From Oscillospiraceae bacterium (GTDB taxonomy: Bacteria > Bacillota_A > Clostridia > Oscillospirales > Oscillospiraceae), in NCBI GenBank assembly GCA_017415945.1, contig JAFQDR010000131.1, positions 1 to 7,087 of the forward strand: DNA of 7,087 bases. Reading direction: 5' to 3'. Position numbers and translations under genes: made by a program. Positions 1 through 5,699 of this stretch are shown here, one piece after another (positions within the stretch are counted from its first letter, which is position 1; each line of letters begins with the position of its first letter). A model generated the notes under the pieces. The model was not told the DNA's origin, did no database searches, and saw only the letters and a list, made by a program, of their open reading frames with translations.

Positions 1-101
1 GCTGTTATTCCTGAGCAGTCAGTAAATATGATTTTTGGATAACCGGCTGAGGGATAACGACACTTTGTTTTTAACTGATGTGAACAATATAATAATGTAG
101 T
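1..101 (+). other. Possible 3' tail of an upstream gene, then spacer
   Basis: Reading frame 1 is open from the window edge to a TAA at 40-42 and would encode a 13-residue tail (AVIPEQSVNMIFG). The other two + frames stop sooner, at 25 and 14. Thirteen residues are too few to recognise a family or to show the frame is real. The idea rests mainly on the terminator-like hairpin about 60 bases downstream. Bases 43-101 are AT-rich and show nothing else. Confidence 0.2.
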
Positions 102-146
102 AAATGCCGGTCATGGATTTCTGATTCATGGCCGGTATTTCGTTTA
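102..146 (+). terminator. 14-bp hairpin, probable terminator of an upstream gene
   Basis: Left arm 102-115 (AAATGCCGGTCATG) pairs along its full length with right arm 127-140 (CATGGCCGGTATTT), using two G-U wobbles, around an 11-base loop. The right arm runs into TATTTCGTTT, a broken T-rich tail, so termination on the + strand is plausible though not ideal. On the - strand the hairpin is not followed by a T-run. It lies more than 200 bases before the livJ promoter, so it most likely ends whatever is transcribed from upstream. Confidence 0.5.
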
Positions 147-348
147 TAGATGTCTCAGTGTCATGGGTGAGTTGCAAAGGCTTTACAGGTGTACAGAAAA
201 ACAAATACTCAAGTTTTTGCAAATCTTGCATATATTGTCCGTGCAGTGAGTGTAAACATCAGAGAAGGAAACGGAAAGTATTAAGAAATCGTGAAATTTT
301 TGTGCAATTCTTCCTATATAGGTAGTACTTTTATGTGGTAAATGAGAA
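147..348. other. Non-coding stretch upstream of the liv promoter, nothing recognised
   Basis: This AT-rich stretch holds only short open frames without a convincing ribosome binding site or protein character. I looked for tRNA-like folds, tandem repeats and known regulator boxes and found none that stand up. If the liv operon is controlled by a DNA-binding repressor or activator, its operator could lie here. No strong dyad marks it. Confidence 0.4.
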
Positions 349-377
349 TTGTTTTTCACGCTAAATTGATGTATAAT
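349..377 (+). promoter_or_regulatory. Sigma-A-type promoter of the liv operon
   Basis: A perfect -10 hexamer TATAAT (372-377) is preceded at exactly 17 bases by TTGTTT (349-354), which matches only the TTG of the -35 consensus. Transcription would begin near 384, giving a leader of about 54 bases before livJ. The weak -35 leaves room for activation. No second promoter of similar quality is seen before the ATG. Confidence 0.6.
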
Positions 378-387
378 TTGCTGCATG

Positions 388-420
388 AAAACAGTTGTCC
401 GCGCGAGGCGGATTGTTTTT
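388..420 (+). promoter_or_regulatory. Leader hairpin with T-run ahead of livJ
   Basis: Inner stem GTCCGC (397-402) pairs with GCGGAT (408-413, one G-U) around the loop GCGAG. An outer stem AAAACA (388-393) pairs with TGTTTT (414-419), leaving a 3-base bulge GTT on the left. The right arm ends in a T-run (416-420), and AGGAGG follows at 424-429. The structure starts almost at the predicted +1. It could be a 5' stabilising hairpin or a small attenuator. The A-tract, GC stem and T-run layout resembles an intrinsic terminator, but the GC stem is only 6 bp. No anti-terminator or known riboswitch is visible. Confidence 0.45.
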
Positions 421-437
421 AAAAGGAGGATTATAAA

Positions 438-1622
438 ATGAAAAAGTTCTTGGCTATCATTCTTGCTCTGTGCATGGTTCTTTCTCTGTGCGCATGTGGC
501 GGCGGCTCCGATGCTGCTGATTCCGGCGAAAAAGTTGTTAAGATTGGCGTATTCGAACCCTCTTCCGGTGACTCCGCTTCCGGCGGCAAGAAGGAAATTC
601 TGGGTATGCAGTATGCAAACTCTCTGACCCCCGAAGTTACCATTGGCGGTGAAACCTACAAGGTTGAACTGGTTTATGGTGACAATGGTTCTTCCACCGA
701 CAAGGCTCCCTCTGCTGCATCCTCTCTGGTCAGCGCAGGTGTTTCCGTTGTTCTGGGTTCCTATGGCTCCGGTGTTTCCATGGCAGGCGGCCCCAAGTTT
801 GAAGAAGCAGGCATCCCCGCGATCGGCGTTACCTGCACCAACCCCAACGTAACCGCAGGCAACAGCTACTACTTCCGTATCTGCTTCCTGGATAACTTCC
901 AGGCTGACGTTCTGGCAAACTTCGCAATGGATAAGTTCGATGCTAAGGTTGCTTACTGTCTGGGCGAATCCGGCAACGAATACGACCAGGGTCTGATCGC
1001 ATTCTTTAAGCAGGTATTCGAAGCAGCAGGCGGCACTGTTATCACCGACTCCTTCCCCAACGGCAACTCCGACTTCAACTCTTACCTGAACAAGGCTAAG
1101 ACCGAAGGCGCTGACGTTATCTTCACTCCCGTTTCCATCGCTTACGCAGTTCAGATCCTGAGCCAGGCAAACTCTCTGGGCATCGAAGCTCCCTTCCTGG
1201 GCTCCGACACTCTGGACGACAACATGGTTCTGGACGCTGTTAAGGGCACCGACCTGCAGCTGTACGTTTCCACCTTCTATCAGGAAGGCGGCGCACCCGA
1301 TTTCGACGCAGGCATCAAGGATTACATCAACACCAATTCCGAAGCTCTGGCTGCAAACGGCGGCAACGACACCATCTCCGCTGTTACCGCAATGGGCTAC
1401 GACGCATACTACGTTGCTCTGGAAGCTATGAAGAAGGCTGACAGCGTCAACAAGTCCGACCTGATGAACATTCTGCCCTCCGTCACCTACGAAGGCGTTT
1501 CCGGCGCAATCGCATTTGACGAAGTTGGCGACGCAGTCCGCGACACCGCATTCATTAAGACTGCCGACACCGCAAACGGCGCATGGATTCTGGAAACCGT
1601 CCAGACCGGATCCGCAAGCTGA
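438..1622 (+). CDS. livJ: Branched-chain amino acid ABC transporter, substrate-binding lipoprotein
   Basis: This is the extracytoplasmic receptor that captures leucine, isoleucine, valine or a related amino acid and delivers it to LivHMGF. The 394-residue product begins with a lipoprotein signal: K2-K3, a hydrophobic stretch 4-17, and lipobox L17-C18-A19-C20, so Cys20 should be lipidated and anchor the protein to the membrane. A flexible Gly/Ser/Asp linker follows (21-31). The rest is a type I periplasmic-binding fold (Peripla_BP_6-like), starting at VVKIGVFEP (33-41). It includes the GSYGSGVS loop (107-114), typical of the ligand site, and the family C-terminal signature GVSGAIAFDEVGDAVR (353-368). 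The start is fixed by AAGGAGGA eight bases upstream. It is first in the operon and followed by a strong hairpin. Ala codons are almost all GCT/GCA and Val mostly GTT, unlike the downstream genes, suggesting high expression. The exact substrate cannot be read from sequence; other amino acids or amides are possible. Confidence 0.95.
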   Translation: MKKFLAIILALCMVLSLCACGGGSDAADSGEKVVKIGVFEPSSGDSASGGKKEILGMQYANSLTPEVTIGGETYKVELVYGDNGSSTDKAPSAASSLVSAGVSVVLGSYGSGVSMAGGPKFEEAGIPAIGVTCTNPNVTAGNSYYFRICFLDNFQADVLANFAMDKFDAKVAYCLGESGNEYDQGLIAFFKQVFEAAGGTVITDSFPNGNSDFNSYLNKAKTEGADVIFTPVSIAYAVQILSQANSLGIEAPFLGSDTLDDNMVLDAVKGTDLQLYVSTFYQEGGAPDFDAGIKDYINTNSEALAANGGNDTISAVTAMGYDAYYVALEAMKKADSVNKSDLMNILPSVTYEGVSGAIAFDEVGDAVRDTAFIKTADTANGAWILETVQTGSAS

Positions 1623-1656
1623 TAAACACTCTGTCACAGCAACAAATTGACTTCTA

Positions 1657-1681
1657 TGGCGGGGGCGAACAGCCCCCGCCA
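1657..1681 (+). promoter_or_regulatory. Intercistronic GC hairpin after livJ
   Basis: A perfect 10-bp stem pairs 1657-1666 (TGGCGGGGGC) with 1672-1681 (GCCCCCGCCA) around the loop GAACA. No T-run follows, so it is a poor intrinsic terminator. A hairpin of this strength right after a binding-protein gene is expected to block 3' exonucleases or partly stop polymerase, leaving more livJ than livHMGF message. That role is known for other ABC operons such as malE-malF and is inferred here. Confidence 0.7.
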
Positions 1682-1709
1682 ACGAACTTGTTTAGGATTC
1701 CACACAGGA

Positions 1710-1725
1710 AACGGAGGCTTCCGTT
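1710..1725 (+). promoter_or_regulatory. Ribosome binding site of livH inside a small hairpin
   Basis: The livH Shine-Dalgarno GGAGG (1713-1717) sits 8 bases before the ATG. It lies within a hairpin whose arms are AACGGA (1710-1715) and TCCGTT (1720-1725), with loop GGCT. The stem pairs three of the five Shine-Dalgarno bases and ends directly against the start codon at 1726. This could lower livH initiation relative to livJ. It is a short stem, so a modest effect is most likely. Confidence 0.45.
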
Positions 1726-2631
1726 ATGGAACAATTGTTTACCATTGAATATATCATCTCCACACTGCTGACGGGTATTTCTCTGGGCGGTCAGCTGGCG
1801 CTGATCTCTATCGGCTATACCATGGTTTACGGCATTTTGAGACTCATTAACTTTGCCCACGGCGACGTGTTCATGGTTGCGGGTCTGCTGGGGATCTACA
1901 TTTCCGCGGCTCTGCCCATTTACGTTGCCATCCCTATCGTCATTGCCATGACCGTGGCACTGGGCTTCTTTATCGAGCGTGCGGCCTATAAGCCCCTGCG
2001 TGAGGCACCCCGTATGTCCGTTATGATCTCGGCCATCGGTGTCAGCTATCTGCTGCAAAATACCGCTACCTATATCACAGGCGGGCAGCCTATGGTGTAT
2101 CCCACCATTGCCGCTCTGAACAAGACCGTTACCATCGCGGGCACCCCCACCAAGCTGGTGGTTCTGCTGACCCCCGTGCTGGTGCTGCTGCTGATCTTTG
2201 CTCTGACCCAGCTCATTAACCACACCAAGATCGGTATGGCCATGCGTGCGGTGTCCAAGGACTTTGAAACCGCCCGACTCATGGGTATCAAGGTCAACTC
2301 CGTTATTTCCGCGACCTTTATCATCGGTTCCGGTCTGGCGGTGGTGGGCTCCATTTTGTACTTCTCCACCTACCCCGCCATCACCCCCATGGCAGGTGCC
2401 ATGCCCGGTCTGAAGTCCTTCGTGGCTGCGGTATTCGGCGGCATCGGCTCCATCCCCGGTGCGGTTATCGGTGCCTTCCTCATCGGTATCTGCGAAACCA
2501 TCATCAAGGCTCTGCCTTCCTCTTGGGACGTTTCCGTGTTCTCCGATGCCTTCACCTTTGCACTGCTGATTTTTGTCCTGACCTTCAAGCCCACAGGTCT
2601 GTTTGGCGAGAAGGCCACCGACAAGGTTTAA
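1726..2631 (+). CDS. livH: Branched-chain amino acid ABC transporter, permease LivH
   Basis: One of the two integral membrane subunits forming the channel through which LivJ-delivered amino acid crosses the cytoplasmic membrane. The 301-residue protein is of usual length for LivH and belongs to the BPD_transp_2 family. The N-terminal signature GISLGGQLALISIGYTMVYG (17-36) runs into RLINFAHGD (39-47), both characteristic of LivH. Several hydrophobic segments follow (about 51-80, 98-113, 143-165, 192-215, 228-257, 272-287). The cytoplasmic loop GMAMRAVSKDFETARLMGI (170-188) is the EAA-like coupling helix that docks on the ATPases. The C-terminus ends KPTGLFGEKA, also typical. The 103-base gap before it contains the two hairpins described separately. 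Its TAA overlaps the livM ribosome binding site, so translation is probably coupled to livM. Confidence 0.95.
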   Translation: MEQLFTIEYIISTLLTGISLGGQLALISIGYTMVYGILRLINFAHGDVFMVAGLLGIYISAALPIYVAIPIVIAMTVALGFFIERAAYKPLREAPRMSVMISAIGVSYLLQNTATYITGGQPMVYPTIAALNKTVTIAGTPTKLVVLLTPVLVLLLIFALTQLINHTKIGMAMRAVSKDFETARLMGIKVNSVISATFIIGSGLAVVGSILYFSTYPAITPMAGAMPGLKSFVAAVFGGIGSIPGAVIGAFLIGICETIIKALPSSWDVSVFSDAFTFALLIFVLTFKPTGLFGEKATDKV

Positions 2632-2643
2632 GGAGGTGCTGTT

Positions 2644-3870
2644 ATGATCGAAACGACCAACAAAAAACGCAGCATCAAAACGCTCATGGCCATTCTGGGG
2701 CTTCTGATCGTTATCGTTGCGCTGGAAAATATCAGCGACTATATCCCCGGGGTCTCTCCCATCCTGTACCCCACCAGCCAGCTGTTCACCGTTCTGAAAA
2801 AGGGTGCGGTGTATGCACTGGTTGCGGTGTCCATGAACCTGCTCAACGGCTTTACGGGCCTGTTCTCTCTGGGGCAGGCGGGCTTCATGCTGCTGGGTGC
2901 CTATACCTACGCCATCCTCACCGTTCCCATGTCCGCCAAGGATCAGGTGTATTACCTGTACGGTGGCTCTGCGGTGAAGTTCTCTCTGGTTGACCTGTTT
3001 CAGGGAATGCTGGGTGCCGACGGCGCAGGCGGCTATATCGGTATGCTGCTGGCGGTTCTGGTGGGCATCATTCTGGCGGGTCTGGTAGCGGCTGCCTTTG
3101 CGGCCCTCATCGGTCTGCCCGTGCTGCGCCTGAAGAGCGACTATCTGGCCATTGCCACTTTGGGCTTTGCGGAAATTCTTCGTGCCATTTTCCAGTGGCA
3201 GACCCTTGGCCCTGTCACCAACGGCGCGAACATGATCAAGAGCTTCCCCACCTTCGCCTCCTTCAATCTGAAGAACGCCAACGGTGCGGTAGTTCTCCGT
3301 TTGAGCACTCTGTTCCCCTTTGTTATTATGATTGTCTGCATCACTGTTATGGTGCTGCTGATCAATTCCTCCTACGGCCGTGCCTTTAAGGCAGTCCGTG
3401 ACGACGAGGTGGCTGCGGAAGCCATGGGCATCAGCCTGTTTAAGCACAAGCTGCTGTCCTTCGTGATCTCCAGCTTCTTTGCGGGTGTGGGCGGCGCCCT
3501 GTTTGCCATGTACGTTGCAAACGCACAGGCAAAGGTGTTCACCTCCACCATGACCTATGAGATCCTGCTGATCGTGGTTATCGGCGGTATCGGCTCCGTG
3601 TCGGGCTCCGTGCTGGCGACCTTCCTGTATGTGGCCTGCTCCGAATGGTGGCTGCGCTTCCTGGATATGGAAACCTACATCGGTTCCTTCAAGGTGCCTC
3701 TGCTCCGCAGCGGCTTCCGTATGGTGGTGTTCTCCGTTGTCATTATGATCATCGTGCTGTTCTTCTCCAAGGGCATCATGGGTGATAAGGAGCTGAGCTG
3801 GGAGGGCATCGGCGGAGCGCTGAAGAAGCTCAAAGCAAAACTGACCAAGAAGAAAGCACAGGAGGGCTGA
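2644..3870 (+). CDS. livM: Branched-chain amino acid ABC transporter, permease LivM
   Basis: The second membrane subunit, pairing with LivH. At 408 residues it is in the normal range for LivM. A short basic N-terminus (K7-R9) precedes the first hydrophobic helix (about 13-27). The family core starts at YALVAVSMNLLNGFTGLFSLGQAGFMLLGAY (57-87); NGxTGLxSLGQAGFxxxGAY is the LivM hallmark. LPVLRLKSDYLAIATLGFAEILR (158-180) and the coupling loop GRAFKAVRDDEVAAEAMGI (245-263) follow, then hydrophobic segments to about 374. The C-terminus SKGIMGDKEL (375-384) matches the usual GLMG end, with an extra Lys-rich tail (394-405) that probably lies in the cytoplasm. The ribosome binding site AAGGAGGT (2630-2637) overlaps the livH stop, and the ATG lies 12 bases after that stop. 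The livG ribosome binding site is inside the last livM codons. Confidence 0.95.
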   Translation: MIETTNKKRSIKTLMAILGLLIVIVALENISDYIPGVSPILYPTSQLFTVLKKGAVYALVAVSMNLLNGFTGLFSLGQAGFMLLGAYTYAILTVPMSAKDQVYYLYGGSAVKFSLVDLFQGMLGADGAGGYIGMLLAVLVGIILAGLVAAAFAALIGLPVLRLKSDYLAIATLGFAEILRAIFQWQTLGPVTNGANMIKSFPTFASFNLKNANGAVVLRLSTLFPFVIMIVCITVMVLLINSSYGRAFKAVRDDEVAAEAMGISLFKHKLLSFVISSFFAGVGGALFAMYVANAQAKVFTSTMTYEILLIVVIGGIGSVSGSVLATFLYVACSEWWLRFLDMETYIGSFKVPLLRSGFRMVVFSVVIMIIVLFFSKGIMGDKELSWEGIGGALKKLKAKLTKKKAQEG

Positions 3871-3874
3871 TACC

Positions 3875-4726
3875 ATGAGTGAAAATATCGTTCTCCGTAT
3901 GGAAAATGTTACCATGCAGTTTGGCGGCGTGGTGGCGGTAAATAACCTGTCTCTGGATGTGCCCGAGGGCAAGATCGTGGCACTGATCGGCCCCAACGGC
4001 GCAGGCAAGACGACCGCCTTCAACTGCATCACAGGGGTGTACCAGCCCACCAACGGCCGTGTGGAATTCGGCGGCGAGACCTATGTGTGCGCCCATCCCA
4101 CAGGCAAGATGAAGAAGAACTATCTGGGGCAGAACGGTGACCTGTACATGTCCCAAAAGAACATCAACCCCAACCCCGATAAGGTGGTAAAGCTGGGCAT
4201 TGCCCGTACCTTCCAGAACATCCGCCTGTGGAAGACCATGACCGTGTTCGAAAACGTACTGGTGGCAAAGCATATGCGCGCCAGGCAGAACGTGTTCTCT
4301 GCCACCTTCCGCTTCAATGCCAAGGAAGAGGCCCGTATGCGGGAGGAAACCATGGAGCTGCTGCGGGAACAGGGCTTGGACAAGTACAAGGACGAGATCG
4401 CCACAAGCCTGCCCTATGGCCTGCAGCGCAGACTGGAGATCGCCCGTGCGCTGGCTACGGAGCCCAAGCTGCTGCTGCTGGACGAACCCGCAGCGGGCAT
4501 GAATCCCCAGGAAACTCTGGAGCTGGCAGAATACATCAAGGAGATCCGTGACACCCACAACCTGACCATCTTCCTCATTGAGCATCATATGGATCTGGTC
4601 ATGCAGATCTCCGACTATATTTACGTCATTGACTTCGGCAGTGAGATCGCCCGCGGTGTTCCCAAGGATATCCAGCAGAACAAGCGTGTTATTGACGCAT
4701 ATTTGGGGGTAGCGGAAGATGAGTAA
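3875..4726 (+). CDS. livG: Branched-chain amino acid ABC transporter, ATP-binding protein LivG
   Basis: One of two cytoplasmic ATPases that drive import. Motifs in order: Walker A GPNGAGKTT (39-47), Q-loop R111-T-F-Q114, signature LPYGLQ (179-184) in place of LSGGQ, Walker B LLLLDE (199-204), D-loop around AAGMNP (206-211), and the H-loop His237 in LIEHH. The form LxYGxQRRLEIARAL is typical of LivG, so the signature is a family variant and not damage. At 283 residues it is longer than the roughly 255 of the E. coli protein. The extra length is mostly a charged segment at about 70-100, between the first ATP subdomain strands and the Q-loop, which also contains KMKK. The ribosome binding site AGGAGGG (3860-3866) lies within the livM end, and the last 8 bases overlap livF. 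It is clearly an intact ATPase. Confidence 0.95.
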   Translation: MSENIVLRMENVTMQFGGVVAVNNLSLDVPEGKIVALIGPNGAGKTTAFNCITGVYQPTNGRVEFGGETYVCAHPTGKMKKNYLGQNGDLYMSQKNINPNPDKVVKLGIARTFQNIRLWKTMTVFENVLVAKHMRARQNVFSATFRFNAKEEARMREETMELLREQGLDKYKDEIATSLPYGLQRRLEIARALATEPKLLLLDEPAAGMNPQETLELAEYIKEIRDTHNLTIFLIEHHMDLVMQISDYIYVIDFGSEIARGVPKDIQQNKRVIDAYLGVAEDE

Positions 4727-5426
4727 TATTCTGGAAATCAAGGATCTGCAGGTGCGCTACGGCGGCATTGAGGCAGTAAAGGGCATCAGTCTGGAAGTCC
4801 CCGAAGGGGAGATCGTCACCCTGATCGGTGCAAACGGTGCGGGCAAGAGCTCCACCCTGCGTACCATTGCGGGGCTGGTGAAGCCCGCAGCGGGCAATAT
4901 CTACTTCAAGGGCGAGGACATTACGGGCATGGATGCCAACGAGATCGTGAAGCGGGGCATTACTCTGGTTCCCGAAGGCCGCCGCATCTTCCCCGATATG
5001 ACCGTTCTGGAGAATCTGAAGATCGGCGCATATCTCCGTAAGGACGATCTCACCGACGACATCAACTGGGTATATGACCTGTTCCCCCGACTGAAGGAGC
5101 GTTCCTGGCAGGCGGGCGGCACCCTCTCCGGCGGCGAGCAGCAGATGCTGGCAGTAGGCCGGGCCCTTATGAGCCGTCCCAAGGTCATTATGATGGACGA
5201 ACCCTCTCTGGGGCTGGCACCCATCATCGTCAAGGGCATCTTCGACATCATCAAGGAGATCAATAAGCAGGGCGTGACCGTTCTGCTGATCGAACAAAAC
5301 GCCAACATGGCACTGAAGACTGCGGATATCGGCTACGTTATGGAAACGGGCCGCATCACCCTGCAGGGCACAGGTGCCGAGCTGCTGACCAACGAGGCAG
5401 TGAAGGCTGCATATCTGGGCACATAA
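4719..5426 (+). CDS. livF: Branched-chain amino acid ABC transporter, ATP-binding protein LivF
   Basis: The second ATPase, which forms a heterodimer with LivG. Motifs in the 235-residue protein: Walker A GANGAGKSS (37-45), VPEGRRIFPDMTVLENL (84-100) where the Q-loop Gln is Glu86, signature LSGGEQ (136-141), Walker B VIMMDE (156-161), and LIEQN (190-194) where the H-loop His is Gln193. The Glu and Gln replacements also occur in well-studied LivF proteins and are normal for the family. The ending AYLGT is typical. The ATG lies in ATGAGTAA, overlapping the livG stop by 8 bases. Upstream there is only a G-run and GCGGAAG rather than AGGAGG, so translation probably depends on ribosomes finishing livG. 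A terminator begins four bases after the stop. Confidence 0.96.
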   Translation: MSNILEIKDLQVRYGGIEAVKGISLEVPEGEIVTLIGANGAGKSSTLRTIAGLVKPAAGNIYFKGEDITGMDANEIVKRGITLVPEGRRIFPDMTVLENLKIGAYLRKDDLTDDINWVYDLFPRLKERSWQAGGTLSGGEQQMLAVGRALMSRPKVIMMDEPSLGLAPIIVKGIFDIIKEINKQGVTVLLIEQNANMALKTADIGYVMETGRITLQGTGAELLTNEAVKAAYLGT

Positions 5427-5430
5427 TGAG

Positions 5431-5458
5431 AAGGCAGACCGATGAGGTCTGCCTTTTT
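5431..5458 (+). terminator. Intrinsic terminator of the liv operon
   Basis: A perfect 10-bp stem pairs AAGGCAGACC (5431-5440) with GGTCTGCCTT (5446-5455) around the loop GATGA and is followed immediately by a run of T (5454-5458). It starts four bases after the livF stop. This is a textbook rho-independent terminator and defines the 3' end of the livJHMGF transcript. Confidence 0.93.
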
Positions 5459-5461
5459 AAT

Positions 5462-5491
5462 ATCAAATCCAAGCTGTCAATTGGATTTGAT
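5462..5491. repeat. Perfect 11-bp inverted repeat
   Basis: ATCAAATCCAA (5462-5472) is perfectly inverted as TTGGATTTGAT (5481-5491) around the 8-base loop GCTGTCAA. It follows the terminator by three bases and stops one base before the GC-rich repeat at 5493. There is no T-run on either side, so it is not an obvious second terminator. It may be part of the same dispersed element or a binding site. Function unknown. Confidence 0.65.
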
Positions 5492-5492
5492 T

Positions 5493-5579
5493 GTAGGGCG
5501 GCTGCTTGCTGCCGCCGTTTATTTGTTGACATCGGCAGTGGCCTGTGTGCGGTACGGCGCGAGCAAGCGCGCGCCCTAC
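5493..5579. repeat. 87-bp MITE/REP-like element with hairpin-forming inverted ends
   Basis: The first 26 bases (5493-5518) and the reverse complement of the last 26 (5554-5579) match at 21 positions: GTAGGGCG, three bases, GCTTGCT, three bases, GCCGT. Each arm also folds on itself. The left stem is GGCGGC (5497-5502) with GCCGCC (5511-5516). The right stem is GGCGCG (5556-5561) with CGCGCC (5570-5575). The middle (5519-5553) is not structured. This layout is what small non-autonomous or REP-type repeats look like, and I recall similar TAGGGCGG motifs scattered in Oscillospirales genomes. No clear target duplication is seen, and copy number cannot be judged from one window. Confidence 0.6.
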
Positions 5580-5637
5580 GGGCGCGGAGTAAGACATGGA
5601 GAGGGCAGATATGTACTGTTTTGTGGGGAATCTTTTC

Positions 5638-5666
5638 TTGATGTGCGGATTTCTCTATGGTAAAAA
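5638..5666 (+). promoter_or_regulatory. Probable promoter of the oxidoreductase gene
   Basis: TTGATG (5638-5643) and TAAAAA (5661-5666) are separated by 17 bases, and TGG directly before the second hexamer gives an extended -10. Each hexamer matches consensus at four of six positions. A competing -10 is TATACT (5672-5677), but it has no good -35. Either places the start 20-30 bases before the GTG. A separate promoter is expected because the liv terminator intervenes. Confidence 0.45.
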
Positions 5667-5699
5667 TTTTATATACTTATCTTCTGAGGAGGAATATTT

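Noticed and set aside
295..309. Possible CodY box upstream of livJ
   Set aside because: AATTTT and AATT flank a non-matching centre, leaving five mismatches in fifteen to the CodY consensus. That is too many to report, although BCAA transport is a classic CodY target.
128..325. 65-residue plus-strand open frame upstream of the liv promoter
   Set aside because: Its ATG lies in the right arm of the terminator-like hairpin, there is no Shine-Dalgarno site, and the Cys/Lys-rich composition matches no family I know.
1657..1681. Hairpin after livJ as a full terminator splitting the operon
   Set aside because: There is no T-run after the stem, and no convincing promoter is seen between it and livH.
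183..1682. 499-residue open frame on the minus strand across livJ
   Set aside because: It is an antisense shadow of livJ: the gene avoids TTA, CTA and TCA codons, which removes minus-strand stops. It is Cys/Val/Gly-rich with no domain character and no ribosome binding site, and it covers the liv promoter.
1654..4053. 799-residue minus-strand open frame across livH and livM
   Set aside because: Its His/Gln/Gly-rich low-complexity composition is typical of the antisense of GC-biased membrane-protein genes. The plus-strand genes have clear family motifs and ribosome binding sites.
4719..5426. Gln instead of the H-loop His and Glu instead of the Q-loop Gln in LivF as damage
   Set aside because: The same residues (LxEQN and VPEGRR) occur in well-characterised LivF proteins, so this is family-normal.
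5426..5663. Small plus-strand open frames of 71 and 73 residues after livF
   Set aside because: They start at or in the liv terminator, pass through the hairpin repeat and have no ribosome binding site of their own.
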